A DNA stretch of 64,000 bases from Cyanosarcina radialis HA8281-LM2 (GCA_019359615.1 JAHHHA010000012.1:62001-126000); one strand, 5' to 3'; positions 25,749-35,468 are shown, numbered from the stretch's first letter. Notes: generated by a model not told the origin, from the letters alone. Made by a program: numbers and translations.

Positions 25749-27554
25749 ATGGCATTAATCGTCCAAAAATACGGTGGTACTTCGGTTGGCTCGGTCGATC
25801 GCATTCAAGCAGTGGCCCAGCGCGTTTTTCAAACTGCCAAGGCAGGAAATTCTGTCGTGGTCGTGGTTTCGGCCATGGGCAAGACTACCGATAGTTTGGT
25901 CAAACTAGCCAAAGAAATCTCTGGCAATCCCAGTCGGCGGGAAATGGATATGCTGCTCTCTACGGGCGAACAAGTCTCGATCGCGCTTTTGAGCATGGCG
26001 TTGCAAGAATTAGGGCAACCAGCAGTTTCTCTAACTGGCGCTCAAGTGGGAATTGTCACCGAAGCCGAACATACTCGCGCTCGAATTTTGCATATCAAAA
26101 CCGATCGCCTCCAGCAACACCTACAAAAGGGTGAAGTCGTTGTCGTAGCCGGATTTCAAGGGATCAGTAGCAGCAACTATCTAGAAATTACCACTTTAGG
26201 ACGCGGTGGTTCGGATACTTCAGCCGTAGCTCTAGCAGCGGCTTTGCAGGCTGACTATTGCGAAATTTATACCGACGTGCCTGGAATCTTGACTGCCGAT
26301 CCGCGCTTAGTTCCCGACGCTCAACTCATGGCGGAAATTAGCTGCGATGAAATGCTGGAACTAGCCAGCTTAGGGGCCAAAGTCTTGCATCCTCGCGCGG
26401 TGGAAATTGCCCGCAATTACGGCGTTCCTCTGGTAGTGCGCTCCAGTTGGACCGACGATCCCGGCACTCGCGTCACTTCGCCCGTGCTGAGAACCCGTTC
26501 CCTCGAAGATTTAGAAATTGCCAAACCAGTAGACTACGTAGAATTCGACACCGACCAAGCTAAAGTCGCTCTCCTGCGAGTTCCAGACCAACCGGGAGTT
26601 GCCGCCAGCTTGTTTGGCGAAATCGCCCATCAAGACATAGATGTAGACTTGATCGTTCAGTCGATTCACGAAGGCAATACCAACGATATTGCCTTTACCG
26701 TCTCTCAAAGCCTGCTCAAACGCTCTGAAGCTGTATCGGAAGCCTTCGTCCAGCGGGGCTACAACCCAGCTTTAAATGACAGTTCTTCCGCTCCAGAAAC
26801 GATAGTCGATCGCGAAATCGCTAAAGTTAGCATTGCTGGGGCGGGCATGATCGGTCGTCCGGGGGTAGCAGCGATGATGTTTGCTACTTTAGCTAGTGCT
26901 GGGGTTAACATCCAAATGATCGCCACCTCCGAGATTAAAGTCAGTTGCGTCGTGGCCGAGCGAGATTGCGATCGCGCTCTGAAGTCTTTGTGTCAAGCTT
27001 TCGACATCCACGTTAGCCCGGTGCGGCTCAAACCAGCCCCAAATGAGTCAGTAGTCCGGGGAGTTGCCCTCGACATCAATCAAGCCCGCCTAGCCATTCG
27101 CCACGTCCCCGATCGTCCGGGAATGGCAGCCAAGTTATTCGGACTGCTAGCTAGGGAAAACATTAGCGTCGATACTATCATTCAGTCTCAACGCTGTCAT
27201 ATCGTCGATGGCGTTCCTACCCGCGATTTGGCCTGCACGGTGGCGCAAGCCGATGCCCAACACGCGCGGCAAGTTTTGGCAGCAGAGGCGGCCAAACTGG
27301 GTTTTAGCGATGTTTCAGTCGATGAAGCCATCGCCAAAGTCAGCGTCGTCGGTGCTGGCATGGAAGGACATCCGGGTGCGGCTGCCAAGATGTTTAAAGC
27401 CTTAGCCCAACACCAAATCAACATTCAGATGATTACCACCTCAGAAATTAAGATTAGTTGCGTAGTCGATCGATCGCAGGGAATTACCGCCTTACAAGCG
27501 ATCCATCAAGCTTTCGGACTGGCGGGCAGCGAGAAAATTGAAGTGCCTGCTTAG
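25749..27554 (+). CDS. lysC: Aspartate kinase with four ACT domains
   Basis: It catalyses the first step from aspartate to lysine, threonine and methionine. At 601 residues it is longer than the usual ~400-residue enzyme because the regulatory region is doubled. After the kinase domain (about 1-245, KYGGTSVG and [15 protein letters not shown]), ACT-type units recur at [50 protein letters not shown] and [18 protein letters not shown]. Four-ACT aspartokinases are known in cyanobacteria such as Synechocystis and bind lysine and threonine. The start is ATG 25749. Confidence 0.96.
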   Translation: MALIVQKYGGTSVGSVDRIQAVAQRVFQTAKAGNSVVVVVSAMGKTTDSLVKLAKEISGNPSRREMDMLLSTGEQVSIALLSMALQELGQPAVSLTGAQVGIVTEAEHTRARILHIKTDRLQQHLQKGEVVVVAGFQGISSSNYLEITTLGRGGSDTSAVALAAALQADYCEIYTDVPGILTADPRLVPDAQLMAEISCDEMLELASLGAKVLHPRAVEIARNYGVPLVVRSSWTDDPGTRVTSPVLRTRSLEDLEIAKPVDYVEFDTDQAKVALLRVPDQPGVAASLFGEIAHQDIDVDLIVQSIHEGNTNDIAFTVSQSLLKRSEAVSEAFVQRGYNPALNDSSSAPETIVDREIAKVSIAGAGMIGRPGVAAMMFATLASAGVNIQMIATSEIKVSCVVAERDCDRALKSLCQAFDIHVSPVRLKPAPNESVVRGVALDINQARLAIRHVPDRPGMAAKLFGLLARENISVDTIIQSQRCHIVDGVPTRDLACTVAQADAQHARQVLAAEAAKLGFSDVSVDEAIAKVSVVGAGMEGHPGAAAKMFKALAQHQINIQMITTSEIKISCVVDRSQGITALQAIHQAFGLAGSEKIEVPA

Positions 27555-27678
27555 GGGAGAGAGCGAGAGGGCGAGGAGGGCGAGAGATGAGTTCGGAGTT
27601 CGGAGTATGTCCTGCGGACAGGCTTCGCCAACGGAGTTCGGAGTTATTTTTAACTCAACACTCCACACTTCCTAAGCT

Positions 27679-28182
27679 TCACACTTCACACTTCCAAATC
27701 TCCCACTTCCACAATTTTCCATCTTCAGGATCGTCAATTTCTGATACTTTGTTCATTCCACACTTTTCTAAAACTCTGGCTGAGGCGTTATGCTCTGCTA
27801 GAGTGTGGGCGCAAACGCGATCGACTAACCCAGTAGCAAATGCGATCTCAATTAGCTGTCGCGCCGCCGATGTCGCCAACCCTCTGCCTTGATAGCTTGG
27901 AGCTACAGAATAGCCGATCTCGACAATGCCTTCTGAATCGGGTACTGATTTAAAGCCTCCTAAGCCCACTAAGGCTAGATCGGGACGAAAGAGAAATAGG
28001 TAAGGCAACCACGGATGCCAAATTCGCGAGGCTTGCATCTCGTCCCGCGAATACTCAAGCGCCCCTGGAAAAGGTAAAAACCCATCGACGACCCGAAATC
28101 CATAAGCTGTTAGAAAAGCATCTGCACCTGCAATTAACTTTTCGATGCGATCGAGAGAGCAAGGAACAATTTCTACCTCCAT
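27679..28182 (-). CDS. GNAT-family N-acetyltransferase
   Basis: The 167-residue protein carries the RimJ/RimL-like GNAT core: GLGGF, GIVEIGYSVAPSYQGRGLAT (the acetyl-CoA pyrophosphate loop Q/RxxGxG/A) and HNASARVLEKCGMNKV. It would transfer an acetyl group to an amine or a protein N-terminus; the substrate is unknown. It converges on lysC. The final residues (KLWKWEIWKCEV) read into repetitive spacer sequence, so the C-terminus may have been altered by a repeat. Confidence 0.85.
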   Translation of the reverse strand: MEVEIVPCSLDRIEKLIAGADAFLTAYGFRVVDGFLPFPGALEYSRDEMQASRIWHPWLPYLFLFRPDLALVGLGGFKSVPDSEGIVEIGYSVAPSYQGRGLATSAARQLIEIAFATGLVDRVCAHTLAEHNASARVLEKCGMNKVSEIDDPEDGKLWKWEIWKCEV

Positions 28183-28984
28183 TGCCTAGACTTCCTCCCT
28201 TACCATAATTTTCTCGAACGACAACTTAAGTAACGCTAGTTAATGCTACTTCAATGGCGAATTTGGGAATACTTGATGTAGAACAGTCGCTTTGCTGACT
28301 AGCCAATCAAGCCATCTTACCTTGCGTACAGCCGATCTGCCCTTCTCAACTATAAGTAAGCTATGACCCATTTAACTCGCATATTTTCAATTTAAGAATC
28401 AAACCTGCAAATCCTCTCCCTTTCTCTCTTTCTGCCGTTCTTCGACTCGATTTTCACCAGCTTTTTTGACTTGTGACCGTCGATCTCCATTAACTAAGGA
28501 TTTTGTCGTTAAATTATTTGCCCAGATCCTCCTCAGAGCGATCGAAGCACGTACTGCTCTAGTTTTTTGTCAGGATGTCAAATCGGTCGAGGCTGGATTT
28601 TCTGGATCTGCCGAGCGTTTCCCGTGCTACTAGGGGCAATAACAGCAAATCCTGAAAATTCCCGATAAAAGTAGGCCAAGCTAGCTGTCAAATGCGTTTG
28701 ACGGCGATTTGCTGGCGCGATCGAGGTCGGGTTTACAGTTAGAGTAGATCTAGAGAGATCCTCATCAAGAGGAAGATTCTCCAAAGAAGACGCTACGCGA
28801 ACGATTGCCAGCCCTATATTTTATCTTCCTCAAGCAAGCGATTAACTATAGACTCTATATTCTGTGTTTGCCGGAAAACCTGGTCTGAAAACACATTACA
28901 CTTGTTAGCTAGTTTAAAAATCTTGCCTTGTTAAAAAAACTAAATTGTTCGACCAGAAAATCCTCGTGGCTAGAATGAAGTTAA
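28183..28984. other. 802-base spacer, possibly one small minus-strand gene
   Basis: A 68-codon minus-strand frame at 28578-28784 is the only candidate. It has no family resemblance or clear ribosome site, so I do not call it. The rest is AT-rich with no recognised signal. The promoter of the REC-GGDEF gene must lie at the right end. Confidence 0.4.
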
Positions 28985-30007
28985 ATGAACCAAACTGCTG
29001 CTAAAACTAATGACTTGGAATTGAGAAATTCCACGATCTTAATAATTGATGATAACCCTACTTCTTTAGCGGTAACTGCTACCTATTTAGAAGAAAGTGG
29101 CTTTATAGTTTTGGTAGCCAAAGATGGCGAAAGTGGTTTGAAACAGGCAAATTATAACCCTCCTCATTTAATTTTACTGGATGTGGTTATGCCAGGAATC
29201 GACGGATTTGAAACTTGCCGTCGGTTAAAAGACTACGACACCACTAAAGATGTGCCTGTCATTTTTATGACTGGTTTAACAGATATAGAAGATAAAGTTA
29301 AAGGGTTTGAAGTTGGGGCAGTTGATTATGTCACTAAGCCGATTCAAAGAGGAGAACTATTAGCTCGAATTAATACCCATTTGCGGATGCAGGCATTGAC
29401 TCAACAGTTGCAGCGAAAAAATCTAGAACTACAACAACAAGCCTTTGAGCTAAAAGTAGCTAAGGAAATGGCTGAATGTGCCTACATTCAACTTCAACGC
29501 CTTGCAGGATTAGATGGTTTGACGCAAATTGCCAATCGCCGCCGATTTGACGAGCATCTGGGGCAAGAGTGGCGGAGAATGGTACGAGATCAAACGCCTA
29601 TATCCTTAATTTTGTGCGATATCGATTACTTTAAACCCTTTAACGACTACTACGGTCATCAGGCAGGAGACAATTGCTTGCGGCAGGTGGCTCAGACGAT
29701 CGATCGCCTAGTTAAACGTCCGGCAGATTTAGCCGCCCGCTACGGTGGCGAAGAATTCGCGGTGACGCTACCGAATACAGGGGTTGAGGGAGCCGTTCAA
29801 GTAGCAGAATTAATTCGCTTTGAAATCGAACAACTCAAGATTCCCCACCATCGCTCTGACGTGAGCGGCTACGTTACTTTGAGCTTGGGCATTAGCAGTC
29901 AAGTTCCCGGTTATGAGTCGCGCTCTGAATCCCTGATCGCTGCTGCCGATAAAGCTTTATATACCGCCAAACAACAGGGACGCGATCGCTATTATTTAGC
30001 TTTGTGA
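28985..30007 (+). CDS. Response regulator with diguanylate cyclase output (REC-GGDEF)
   Basis: The 340-residue protein has an N-terminal receiver domain (about 17-135) with the acidic pair Asp22-Asp23, phosphoacceptor Asp66 (LLDVVMPG) and Lys118 (TKPI). A short coiled coil rich in Gln follows. The GGDEF domain (about 170-338) has the active form RYGGEEF and keeps the RxxD product-inhibition site (RPAD) five residues before it. It should make cyclic di-GMP when phosphorylated and be inhibited by its product. The cognate histidine kinase is not in the window. Confidence 0.94.
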   Translation: MNQTAAKTNDLELRNSTILIIDDNPTSLAVTATYLEESGFIVLVAKDGESGLKQANYNPPHLILLDVVMPGIDGFETCRRLKDYDTTKDVPVIFMTGLTDIEDKVKGFEVGAVDYVTKPIQRGELLARINTHLRMQALTQQLQRKNLELQQQAFELKVAKEMAECAYIQLQRLAGLDGLTQIANRRRFDEHLGQEWRRMVRDQTPISLILCDIDYFKPFNDYYGHQAGDNCLRQVAQTIDRLVKRPADLAARYGGEEFAVTLPNTGVEGAVQVAELIRFEIEQLKIPHHRSDVSGYVTLSLGISSQVPGYESRSESLIAAADKALYTAKQQGRDRYYLAL

Positions 30008-30146
30008 AGCACGGGGAGATGGGGAGATGGGGAGATGGGGAGATGGGGAGCAGAGGGGAGAATTCTAAACTTCTAAACTCCTGAACTCCTTTGCTCCAAT
30101 ATCCTAGACTGGAAGTGGAAACACTTGAAAGCGCGGACACCAGCAA

Positions 30147-31514
30147 ATGCAGGAGCAATTAAAGGCGGCTATTTCCCGTTACCAAAATTTGGTTGATTAT
30201 TTGGAAATTCGCTTGGAACAAAGCGAGTCAACTTCAATTTCTTTTCGCGGCCCTCAATTAGATGCGGTCGATCGCTCTTTTACTCTAGCTGGCGGGATCC
30301 GGGCCTGTCACCGTGGCGGTTGGAGTTTTGTTAATTTCAACGGTTTGGCAGAGTTGGACGAGAGGATCGAGCAGGCGATTTCTCAAGCCAAATTGGTAGG
30401 CAAAGAAACCACGATCTTGGCAGAGGTAGAACCGATCGAAGACTACGTAGCAGTGGAATTAGGCGTAGATCCTCGCGGCGTTGCTTTAGAAGACAAGCGC
30501 CGCTTGCTCGAAAGCTATAACCGCCTGCTGTTGGAGTTCGATCCGCGCATTCAAACTACTTCTGTGAGTATGGGCGATCGCTTTGGCATTACCTACTTTG
30601 TGAATTCTACTGGCAGTTGCATCGCCCAAGAACGCTTAAATATCTCGGCGGGGTTTGGCGCTATAGCTAGAGGTGAGGGCGGACTGGTTCGTCAAGGATA
30701 CGAATCTTTTCACTCTCGTTCCGATTACAACGAGTTAATCGGCATTGAAGGTCGAGTCAAAGGAGCCGCCGAACGCGCCATTAGGCAATTGGAGGCTAAA
30801 TCGGTCAAAGGCGGTCAGTATACAGTGGTTTTAGATCCATATCTCGCTGGCGTATTCATTCACGAAGCTTTCGGACATCTTTCAGAGGCAGATTTTGTCT
30901 ATGAAAACCCCAGAATGCAAGAGTTACTCACCCTCGGTAAGCCTGTCGCGATCGAGCAGTTGAACGTCATTGATGATGCCACTCTGCCAGGACTTCCAGG
31001 TTCGATAAAGTACGACGATGAAGGCGTACCCGCCCAGCGCAAGTATCTAATTAAAAATGGCGTTCTCAACCAACGCCTGCACAGCCGCGAAACCGCTGGC
31101 AAAATGCACGAAGCTCCCACGGGTAACGCTAGGGCGCTCAATGCTAACTATCCCCCGATCGTGCGGATGACTAATACTGGCATCGAACCAGGCGATCGCT
31201 CTTTTGCCGACACCATCGGCGATATCGATGAGGGAGTCTATGCCGTGCGGATGCTGGGAGGACAGACTAATGGCGAGATGTTTACCTTTTCGGCAGCAGA
31301 AGGCTACATGATTCGGAACGGCCAAATAGCCGAACCCGTAAGCGATGTAACGCTCACGGGCAATGTTTTTCAAACTCTGAAAGATATTGAAGCGATCGGC
31401 GATGATGCTGTATTTCTCAATGGTGGTTGCGGCAAGGGCGGACAAATGCCTTTACCCGTTAGCGTCGGCGGGCCTCACCTGCGAATCCGCAATGTAGTTG
31501 TCGGCGGTCGCTGA
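30147..31514 (+). CDS. tldD: TldD-type metalloprotease subunit
   Basis: TldD with TldE (PmbA) forms a zinc protease that trims unfolded peptides and modified peptide precursors. The 455-residue protein has the catalytic motif HEAFGH (239-244) with the following Glu in LSEADF, which identifies TldD rather than TldE. It ends in the conserved GGCGKGGQMPLPVSVGGPH. The partner tldE is not adjacent. Upstream sequence (30008-30060) is a GGGGAGAT tandem tract. Confidence 0.94.
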   Translation: MQEQLKAAISRYQNLVDYLEIRLEQSESTSISFRGPQLDAVDRSFTLAGGIRACHRGGWSFVNFNGLAELDERIEQAISQAKLVGKETTILAEVEPIEDYVAVELGVDPRGVALEDKRRLLESYNRLLLEFDPRIQTTSVSMGDRFGITYFVNSTGSCIAQERLNISAGFGAIARGEGGLVRQGYESFHSRSDYNELIGIEGRVKGAAERAIRQLEAKSVKGGQYTVVLDPYLAGVFIHEAFGHLSEADFVYENPRMQELLTLGKPVAIEQLNVIDDATLPGLPGSIKYDDEGVPAQRKYLIKNGVLNQRLHSRETAGKMHEAPTGNARALNANYPPIVRMTNTGIEPGDRSFADTIGDIDEGVYAVRMLGGQTNGEMFTFSAAEGYMIRNGQIAEPVSDVTLTGNVFQTLKDIEAIGDDAVFLNGGCGKGGQMPLPVSVGGPHLRIRNVVVGGR

Positions 31515-31611
31515 TTGAAGAGAGGGAGAAAGGGGAGAAGGGGGAGGGAGGAGGTAATTTTACTTCTAAGGCTCCTCAACTCCACACTCCACACTTAACA
31601 CTCACCACTTC

Positions 31612-31770
31612 CTAGTTGAGGTAGCTGGCTTCAGCTTCTAGTTGGCGAACTAGATTTTCGTTACCTTGAATTCTGGCAACTTCTAAACGGTGTTGTAGGT
31701 TCTTCCGCAGGTTGTCGCGGTGGACGGCAGCTACTTGTTTTAAGGTTTCTTGACGATTTTTGTTCATCAT
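31612..31770 (-). CDS. Small basic protein, possible PirA (PII-interacting regulator of arginine synthesis)
   Basis: This is a 53-codon gene with ATG at 31770 or 31767, stop at 31612-31614, and AAGGGA about 9 bases before the start. The 51-52 residue product is highly charged and helical (NKNRQETLKQVAAVHRD, ending QLEAEASYLN), with many arginines. Size, composition and control by NtcA resemble PirA (Ssr0692 of Synechocystis), which binds PII and so relieves its activation of acetylglutamate kinase. An NtcA-type box lies 80 bases upstream. Identity to PirA is from memory and context, not alignment; coding status itself is well supported. Confidence 0.6.
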   Translation of the reverse strand: MMNKNRQETLKQVAAVHRDNLRKNLQHRLEVARIQGNENLVRQLEAEASYLN

Positions 31771-31849
31771 GGACTTTTTTCCCTTGTAGATCGATGTATA
31801 TGTCTATTTCTTCCAACATAACACAGGAAGCAAATAAGTGGAAGTTAAT

Positions 31850-31863
31850 GTATCTTCTGTTAC
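31850..31863 (-). promoter_or_regulatory. NtcA-type box GTA-N8-TAC
   Basis: GTATCTTCTGTTAC on the plus strand (GTAACAGAAGATAC towards the gene) fits the NtcA consensus GTA-N8-TAC. It lies 80 bases upstream of the small gene's first ATG. The nearest TAN3T -10 candidate, TATGTT, is about 29 bases downstream of the box, longer than the usual ~22. A divergent role for the gene at 32079 is also possible. Confidence 0.5.
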
Positions 31864-31870
31864 AGAATTT

Positions 31871-32078
31871 TCACAAAATTTTAGATAATAAGTATACGGA
31901 TTTTACTACCGATACGCAATCGCAGGTGCTGTAATTACGATCGAGTCGTCCGCAAGGCTTTGGCTAGCTCTAGGCTTTGATGTCGATCGTCTGGGATTTC
32001 AGGTACAAATCTAGAGGACGGATTTCACTACCAGGGTGGATGATGTCACGAGAAACGATCTGATGGAGGCCTGTAAAA
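31871..32078. other. Remaining spacer before the 32079 gene
   Basis: Apart from the NtcA-type box I see no structured element here. GGAGG at 32063-32067 serves as the ribosome site of the next gene. Confidence 0.4.
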
Positions 32079-32522
32079 ATGTCGGAAAACTGGATTTGGC
32101 TCATACCCAACGATCCGCATTACGTTCCTCCGGCCGACACGCACGATCGAGCCAAAGCTTTGATGGAAGAATTCGCACCGGAAAGCGAGGAAATTAACCT
32201 GGAAGTGTACGAAAAGCCCGGATATTTCGGTCCAGGAGAAAATGGTGAAGGAGTCTACTGTCCGCTTTGTGGCGAAGATCTTGAAGAATGGTTAGACGAG
32301 TGGTTAGAAAGGGAAAAAGAATCGTATTGGTTAAATCCCGAAACCAAGATGCCATGTTGCCAGGAAACTATTTCTGTTTACAACCTAGATTTTTCTAGAA
32401 AAGCCGGATTTACTAGATTTCTGCTTGACGCTATGAGTCCCAACGTGCTTCCTTCAGAGCAGTTAGCCGAACTCGAAGCGTTGCTGGGATGCGAGCTAAA
32501 TCAGATTTTAATCCGGATATAA
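32079..32522 (+). CDS. Conserved-looking hypothetical protein with two Cys pairs
   Basis: The 147-residue acidic protein starts at ATG 32079 behind a strong GGAGG. A zinc-ribbon-like CPLCGEDLEEW (about 61-71) and a second Cys pair (PCCQE) suggest one structural metal site. The N-terminus (WIWLIPNDPHYVP) is distinctive, but I cannot assign a family. Codon use matches neighbours, and the ribosome site supports it as real. The C-terminus runs close to a dispersed repeat. Confidence 0.65.
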   Translation: MSENWIWLIPNDPHYVPPADTHDRAKALMEEFAPESEEINLEVYEKPGYFGPGENGEGVYCPLCGEDLEEWLDEWLEREKESYWLNPETKMPCCQETISVYNLDFSRKAGFTRFLLDAMSPNVLPSEQLAELEALLGCELNQILIRI

Positions 32523-32538
32523 GGTTAAAATTCAAGCA

Positions 32539-32572
32539 GGCGTTGGCGAAGCCTGTGCGTAGCACGTATCGC
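32539..32572. repeat. GCGTTGGC...GTAGCACGTATCGC repeat, copy 2
   Basis: GGCGTTGGCGAAGCCTGTGC followed by GTAGCACGTATCGC. It lies between the convergent genes at 32522 and 32591 and may form an imperfect hairpin. The same element in reverse is at 52889-52921. Confidence 0.7.
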
Positions 32573-32590
32573 TTCGTCAAACCGTCGCGG

Positions 32591-33079
32591 CTAAGTTTCT
32601 ACATCTGTCGTTTCGGGTTCCGCAGATGGCAAAAAGTCTGCTTGCAGAACTGCTTCAGGAGTAAAGGGAGACACTTCAGGAAAAGTGACGAGTGGCAGTT
32701 TGGTTTCAGTCGCCGCGTCTCTCCTAGCTTTGGCATAACAGAGATCGAATACTTCTCGATAGTAATTTTTCAGGCTAGGACTATCTTCTATAGCCAGTTC
32801 TATGCGGCGGCGGTGTTCGAGGATGCTAGAAATCCAACTATTGAGGGATTCTTGCTTTTGAGGCTGGTATTTATACTTCAGCAGATGCAGGAGCAAGATA
32901 ATTAAATTGCTCTTGAGTGCCTGCTGTTGACTCTTGCCCAAATCTTCAATCTCCTCAGTTAAATTTTCAATATCTAACTCATGAAGTTTGCCAGCGCGTA
33001 ACAAGGCAGCCGTTCGCTCTAGCCAAGCACAATAATCTCGATCGTAAAGAGTTTCTGTTGTCAAACTAGCCTTAGACAT
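32591..33079 (-). CDS. DUF29 family protein
   Basis: ATG 33079 is preferred over the TTG three bases earlier, because AGGAGATGGTTG precedes it. The 162-residue protein has the DUF29 pattern: YDRDYCAWLERTAALLRAG near the N-terminus, LDIENLTEEIEDLGKSQ, then HLLKYKYQP and a WISSILEHRRRI helix. DUF29 is abundant in cyanobacteria and has no known function. Some members lie near mobile elements or toxin-antitoxin genes, but none is adjacent here. Confidence 0.88.
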   Translation of the reverse strand: MSKASLTTETLYDRDYCAWLERTAALLRAGKLHELDIENLTEEIEDLGKSQQQALKSNLIILLLHLLKYKYQPQKQESLNSWISSILEHRRRIELAIEDSPSLKNYYREVFDLCYAKARRDAATETKLPLVTFPEVSPFTPEAVLQADFLPSAEPETTDVET

Positions 33080-33259
33080 CAACCATCTCCTGGCGATTTC
33101 GATCGCTAATCCAATTTATCTACACTTTCTTTCATCTTACTGGTAGGGAACAAGTACCTGGACAAAACAAATAATTGTAACTGCGAATTGCGAATTGGAA
33201 ATTGCGAATTGTCCTGACGTTAATCTAGAGCGTAGAGGATAGATGCAATTTTTCCAGAG

Positions 33260-34069
33260 ATGGCAGAAGTTATTGGCAATCGCTATCCCCAAATGATTAC
33301 CTTACTGAGCGATTTCGGCGAGAGCGATGTTTATGTAGGGGTGATGAAGGGTGTCATCGCTCGGATCGATCGAGCGATTTCGATTATCGATCTGACGCAT
33401 CAGATTCCGCCACAAGATATTGCGGCTGCTAGATTTGCTTTGATGAATGCCTACCCATATTTCCCACCAGGGACGGTGCATATTGCCGTCGTCGATCCAG
33501 GAGTGGGGGGTAGCAGGCGGGGGGTAGCAGTAGAATTGGCTGGCGGTTATCTAGTCGGGCCGGATAATGGGTTATTTAGTGGAGTTTTGAGCCAATTTCC
33601 GGTTATAGCAGCGGTGGAACTTACTAACTCCAACTACTGGCGCACTCCCCAACCTAGCAATACTTTTCACGGCAGAGATATCTTTGCACCTGTAGGAGCG
33701 CATTTAGCGGGCGGGGTAAATCTATCGGAACTAGGAGATGCGATCGCACCATCTTCTTTAGTACAATTCCCTTTACCGTCATACAGTCTAACGAACGCGG
33801 GGGCGACTGGTTGCATTCAGTATGTCGATCGCTTTGGCAATTTAATTACAAATATCCCCGCTACCTTAGTAGAAGGCAAAAATTGGTCGGTAAGGGCAGG
33901 CAAACTGAATATCCCTAGTTGTAATATCTATAGCGATCGCCCTCTAGGTAGTCCTTTATCTTTAGTCGGCAGTCACGGCTGGGTAGAAATTGCCATTAAT
34001 GGCGGTAATGCTAAGTCTCAATTAAATTTAGCTTGCTTGGATGTGGTGCAAGTTATCCTGGAGTTATAA
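33260..34069 (+). CDS. S-adenosylmethionine hydrolase/adenosyltransferase family (DUF62)
   Basis: The 269-residue protein has the two-domain DUF62 (SAM hydroxide adenosyltransferase) layout. TLLSDFGESDVYVGVMKG and the catalytic-site segment DPGVGGSRR sit in the N-terminal half, with GPDNGLFS and FHGRDIFAPVGAHLA after them. Homologues split SAM into adenosine and methionine using water; a few use chloride or fluoride. Most non-specialised bacterial versions are hydrolases, so that is the likely reaction here. It ends before a clear terminator. Confidence 0.9.
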   Translation: MAEVIGNRYPQMITLLSDFGESDVYVGVMKGVIARIDRAISIIDLTHQIPPQDIAAARFALMNAYPYFPPGTVHIAVVDPGVGGSRRGVAVELAGGYLVGPDNGLFSGVLSQFPVIAAVELTNSNYWRTPQPSNTFHGRDIFAPVGAHLAGGVNLSELGDAIAPSSLVQFPLPSYSLTNAGATGCIQYVDRFGNLITNIPATLVEGKNWSVRAGKLNIPSCNIYSDRPLGSPLSLVGSHGWVEIAINGGNAKSQLNLACLDVVQVILEL

Positions 34070-34096
34070 AGTAGTCTGTCAAGTTAGAGGCGATCT

Positions 34097-34147
34097 GCCC
34101 TCACCCCAGCCCTCTCCCACGGGAGAGGGAGTAAGAAGGAGAGGGGA
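34097..34147. repeat. Dispersed CCTCACCCC/CTCTCCC repeat, copy 4
   Basis: A single dyad CCCTCTCCCACGGGAGAGGG introduced by GCCCTCACCCCAG, followed by a partial second unit. It lies between the DUF62 stop and its terminator. Confidence 0.65.
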
Positions 34148-34182
34148 GAAAGAATCCGTTATTTAAAGCTGACAGACTCTTT

Positions 34183-34203
34183 AGTCCTCTTTAGAGGACT
34201 TTT
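34183..34203 (+). terminator. Rho-independent-like terminator after DUF62 gene
   Basis: AGTCCTCT and AGAGGACT form an 8-bp stem with a two-base loop, followed by TTT. A second small dyad AGGGGTT/AACCCCT follows at about 34215-34231. Confidence 0.6.
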
Positions 34204-34263
34204 GCTATGAGACAGGGGTTTTGAACCCCTGGCGGTTGTCGCCACCAAAACCTATAACGTCTT

Positions 34264-34929
34264 ATGAATCGACTAGAACAGTTTGAACCCAAAGTTTATA
34301 AAGGACATTTTGGCGAGTATACGATTACGAAGAGCGATCGCACTGGGGTTAAAATCTATCGCGCTGGCTTGATGGTAGCAGCTTTAAGTTTTGCGATCGG
34401 CAGCACTCTGGTACTGACATTGGGGAATAACCCTACCGTTCTGTCAGCTTTAACTCCTCTATATGGAATTTTCTGTCTGGCATTGGGCGTGAGTTTGTTG
34501 ACGATCCACATCTATTTAGAACCTCTACACCGCCTCCTACAATTATTTTGGGGTATAGGTGTAGCCGCAGCAGTTTTCCTCGCCGGACAAAGCAGCGAAC
34601 CTTTAGCTTTGTTTGTTTACAATCGACCCTTAACTCTATTAGGGATTGGCTTTATTTTCGTGGCTTTGGTGGGAATTTATTTTAAAGAAGCTTTCTGTTT
34701 TAACCGCTTAGAAACTAAGTTACTGACACCTATAGTGCCAGTGCTATTAGTGGGACATTTGACAGGGATTTTGCCAGTCCAAACGGAAAGGATTTTACTA
34801 GCTGTATGGGCGGTTCTGTTTGCAATCTTTGCCATTCGTAAAGGTTTTCAAGATCTGCCATCAGATATCGGCGATAAGTCGGTTTTTGAGTATCTCCACC
34901 AACAGCGATCGCGTGCTAGAGCGTCGTAG
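34264..34929 (+). CDS. DUF2301 integral membrane protein
   Basis: The 221-residue protein has a soluble N-terminus (about 1-35, YKGHFGEYTITKSD) and about six hydrophobic helices, with a basic C-terminal tail. The plan and the wording match DUF2301, a cyanobacterial and plastid inner-membrane family of unknown function. ATG 34264 is chosen as the only start ahead of the conserved N-terminus. Its last codons end 29 bases before the Nudix start codon, so the two may be co-transcribed. Confidence 0.8.
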   Translation: MNRLEQFEPKVYKGHFGEYTITKSDRTGVKIYRAGLMVAALSFAIGSTLVLTLGNNPTVLSALTPLYGIFCLALGVSLLTIHIYLEPLHRLLQLFWGIGVAAAVFLAGQSSEPLALFVYNRPLTLLGIGFIFVALVGIYFKEAFCFNRLETKLLTPIVPVLLVGHLTGILPVQTERILLAVWAVLFAIFAIRKGFQDLPSDIGDKSVFEYLHQQRSRARAS

Positions 34930-34957
34930 GCGATCGCTCTTTGAACTTCAACTGATA

Positions 34958-35374
34958 ATGCGAACCGTAAAATCATGTGGGGTACTAGTTTTTCGTTACG
35001 CCCCAGATCGGGAATTCCTGCTGATGAAGCACGTCGATCGCTTCGATCTGGCCAAAGGACATCTAATTGATGGTGAAACCGAATTGATGTGCGCCCTGCG
35101 AGAACTCAAAGAAGAGACAGGGATCGCACCTAATCATATCCAACTCGATACCGCATTCGGATACGAAACCACATATAGGACACCATACAAGCGATTTGGA
35201 GGCGAAGAAGTCGAGAAAACGCTAGTCGTTTTCATGGGTTATGTGACGCAAGATATTGACGTTATTGCACGCGAACACGGCGCTTACGAGTGGGTAGCCT
35301 GGAATCCACCACATCGCATCCAGGCTCAAACCATTGACCCTCTTTTATCTGCGATCGAGAAAGTATTAGTTTGA
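34958..35374 (+). CDS. Nudix hydrolase
   Basis: The frame is open further upstream, overlapping DUF2301, but ATG 34958 (MRTVKSCGVLVFR) is the natural start. The 138-residue protein carries a complete Nudix box, from GHLIDGETEL to RELKEETGI, fitting GX5EX7REUXEEXGU. It is most like diadenosine polyphosphate/bis(5'-nucleosyl)-tetraphosphatase-type Nudix proteins (VLVFR, LLMKH). It would hydrolyse a nucleoside diphosphate linked to another group; the substrate is not settled. Confidence 0.9.
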   Translation: MRTVKSCGVLVFRYAPDREFLLMKHVDRFDLAKGHLIDGETELMCALRELKEETGIAPNHIQLDTAFGYETTYRTPYKRFGGEEVEKTLVVFMGYVTQDIDVIAREHGAYEWVAWNPPHRIQAQTIDPLLSAIEKVLV

Positions 35375-35468
35375 GCTTGGATATGGGCAGTTGGCAATCT
35401 TTACATCTCTACCGAGTCGATAGTTGTAGGCTATTGTAGAGTCAATCGGTTCGATCGCCAGGTGATTT

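Noticed and set aside
27587-27892. 101-codon plus-strand frame over the GNAT gene
   Set aside because: It is opposite a GNAT gene with conserved acetyl-CoA motifs and begins in a repeat tract.
28578-28784. 68-codon minus-strand frame in the large spacer before the REC-GGDEF gene
   Set aside because: No recognisable family or clear ribosome site, and it ends within unremarkable sequence. Left uncalled, though it may be real.
32489-32905. 138-codon plus-strand frame opposite the DUF29 gene
   Set aside because: Starts in a repeat and lies over a conserved DUF29 gene on the other strand.
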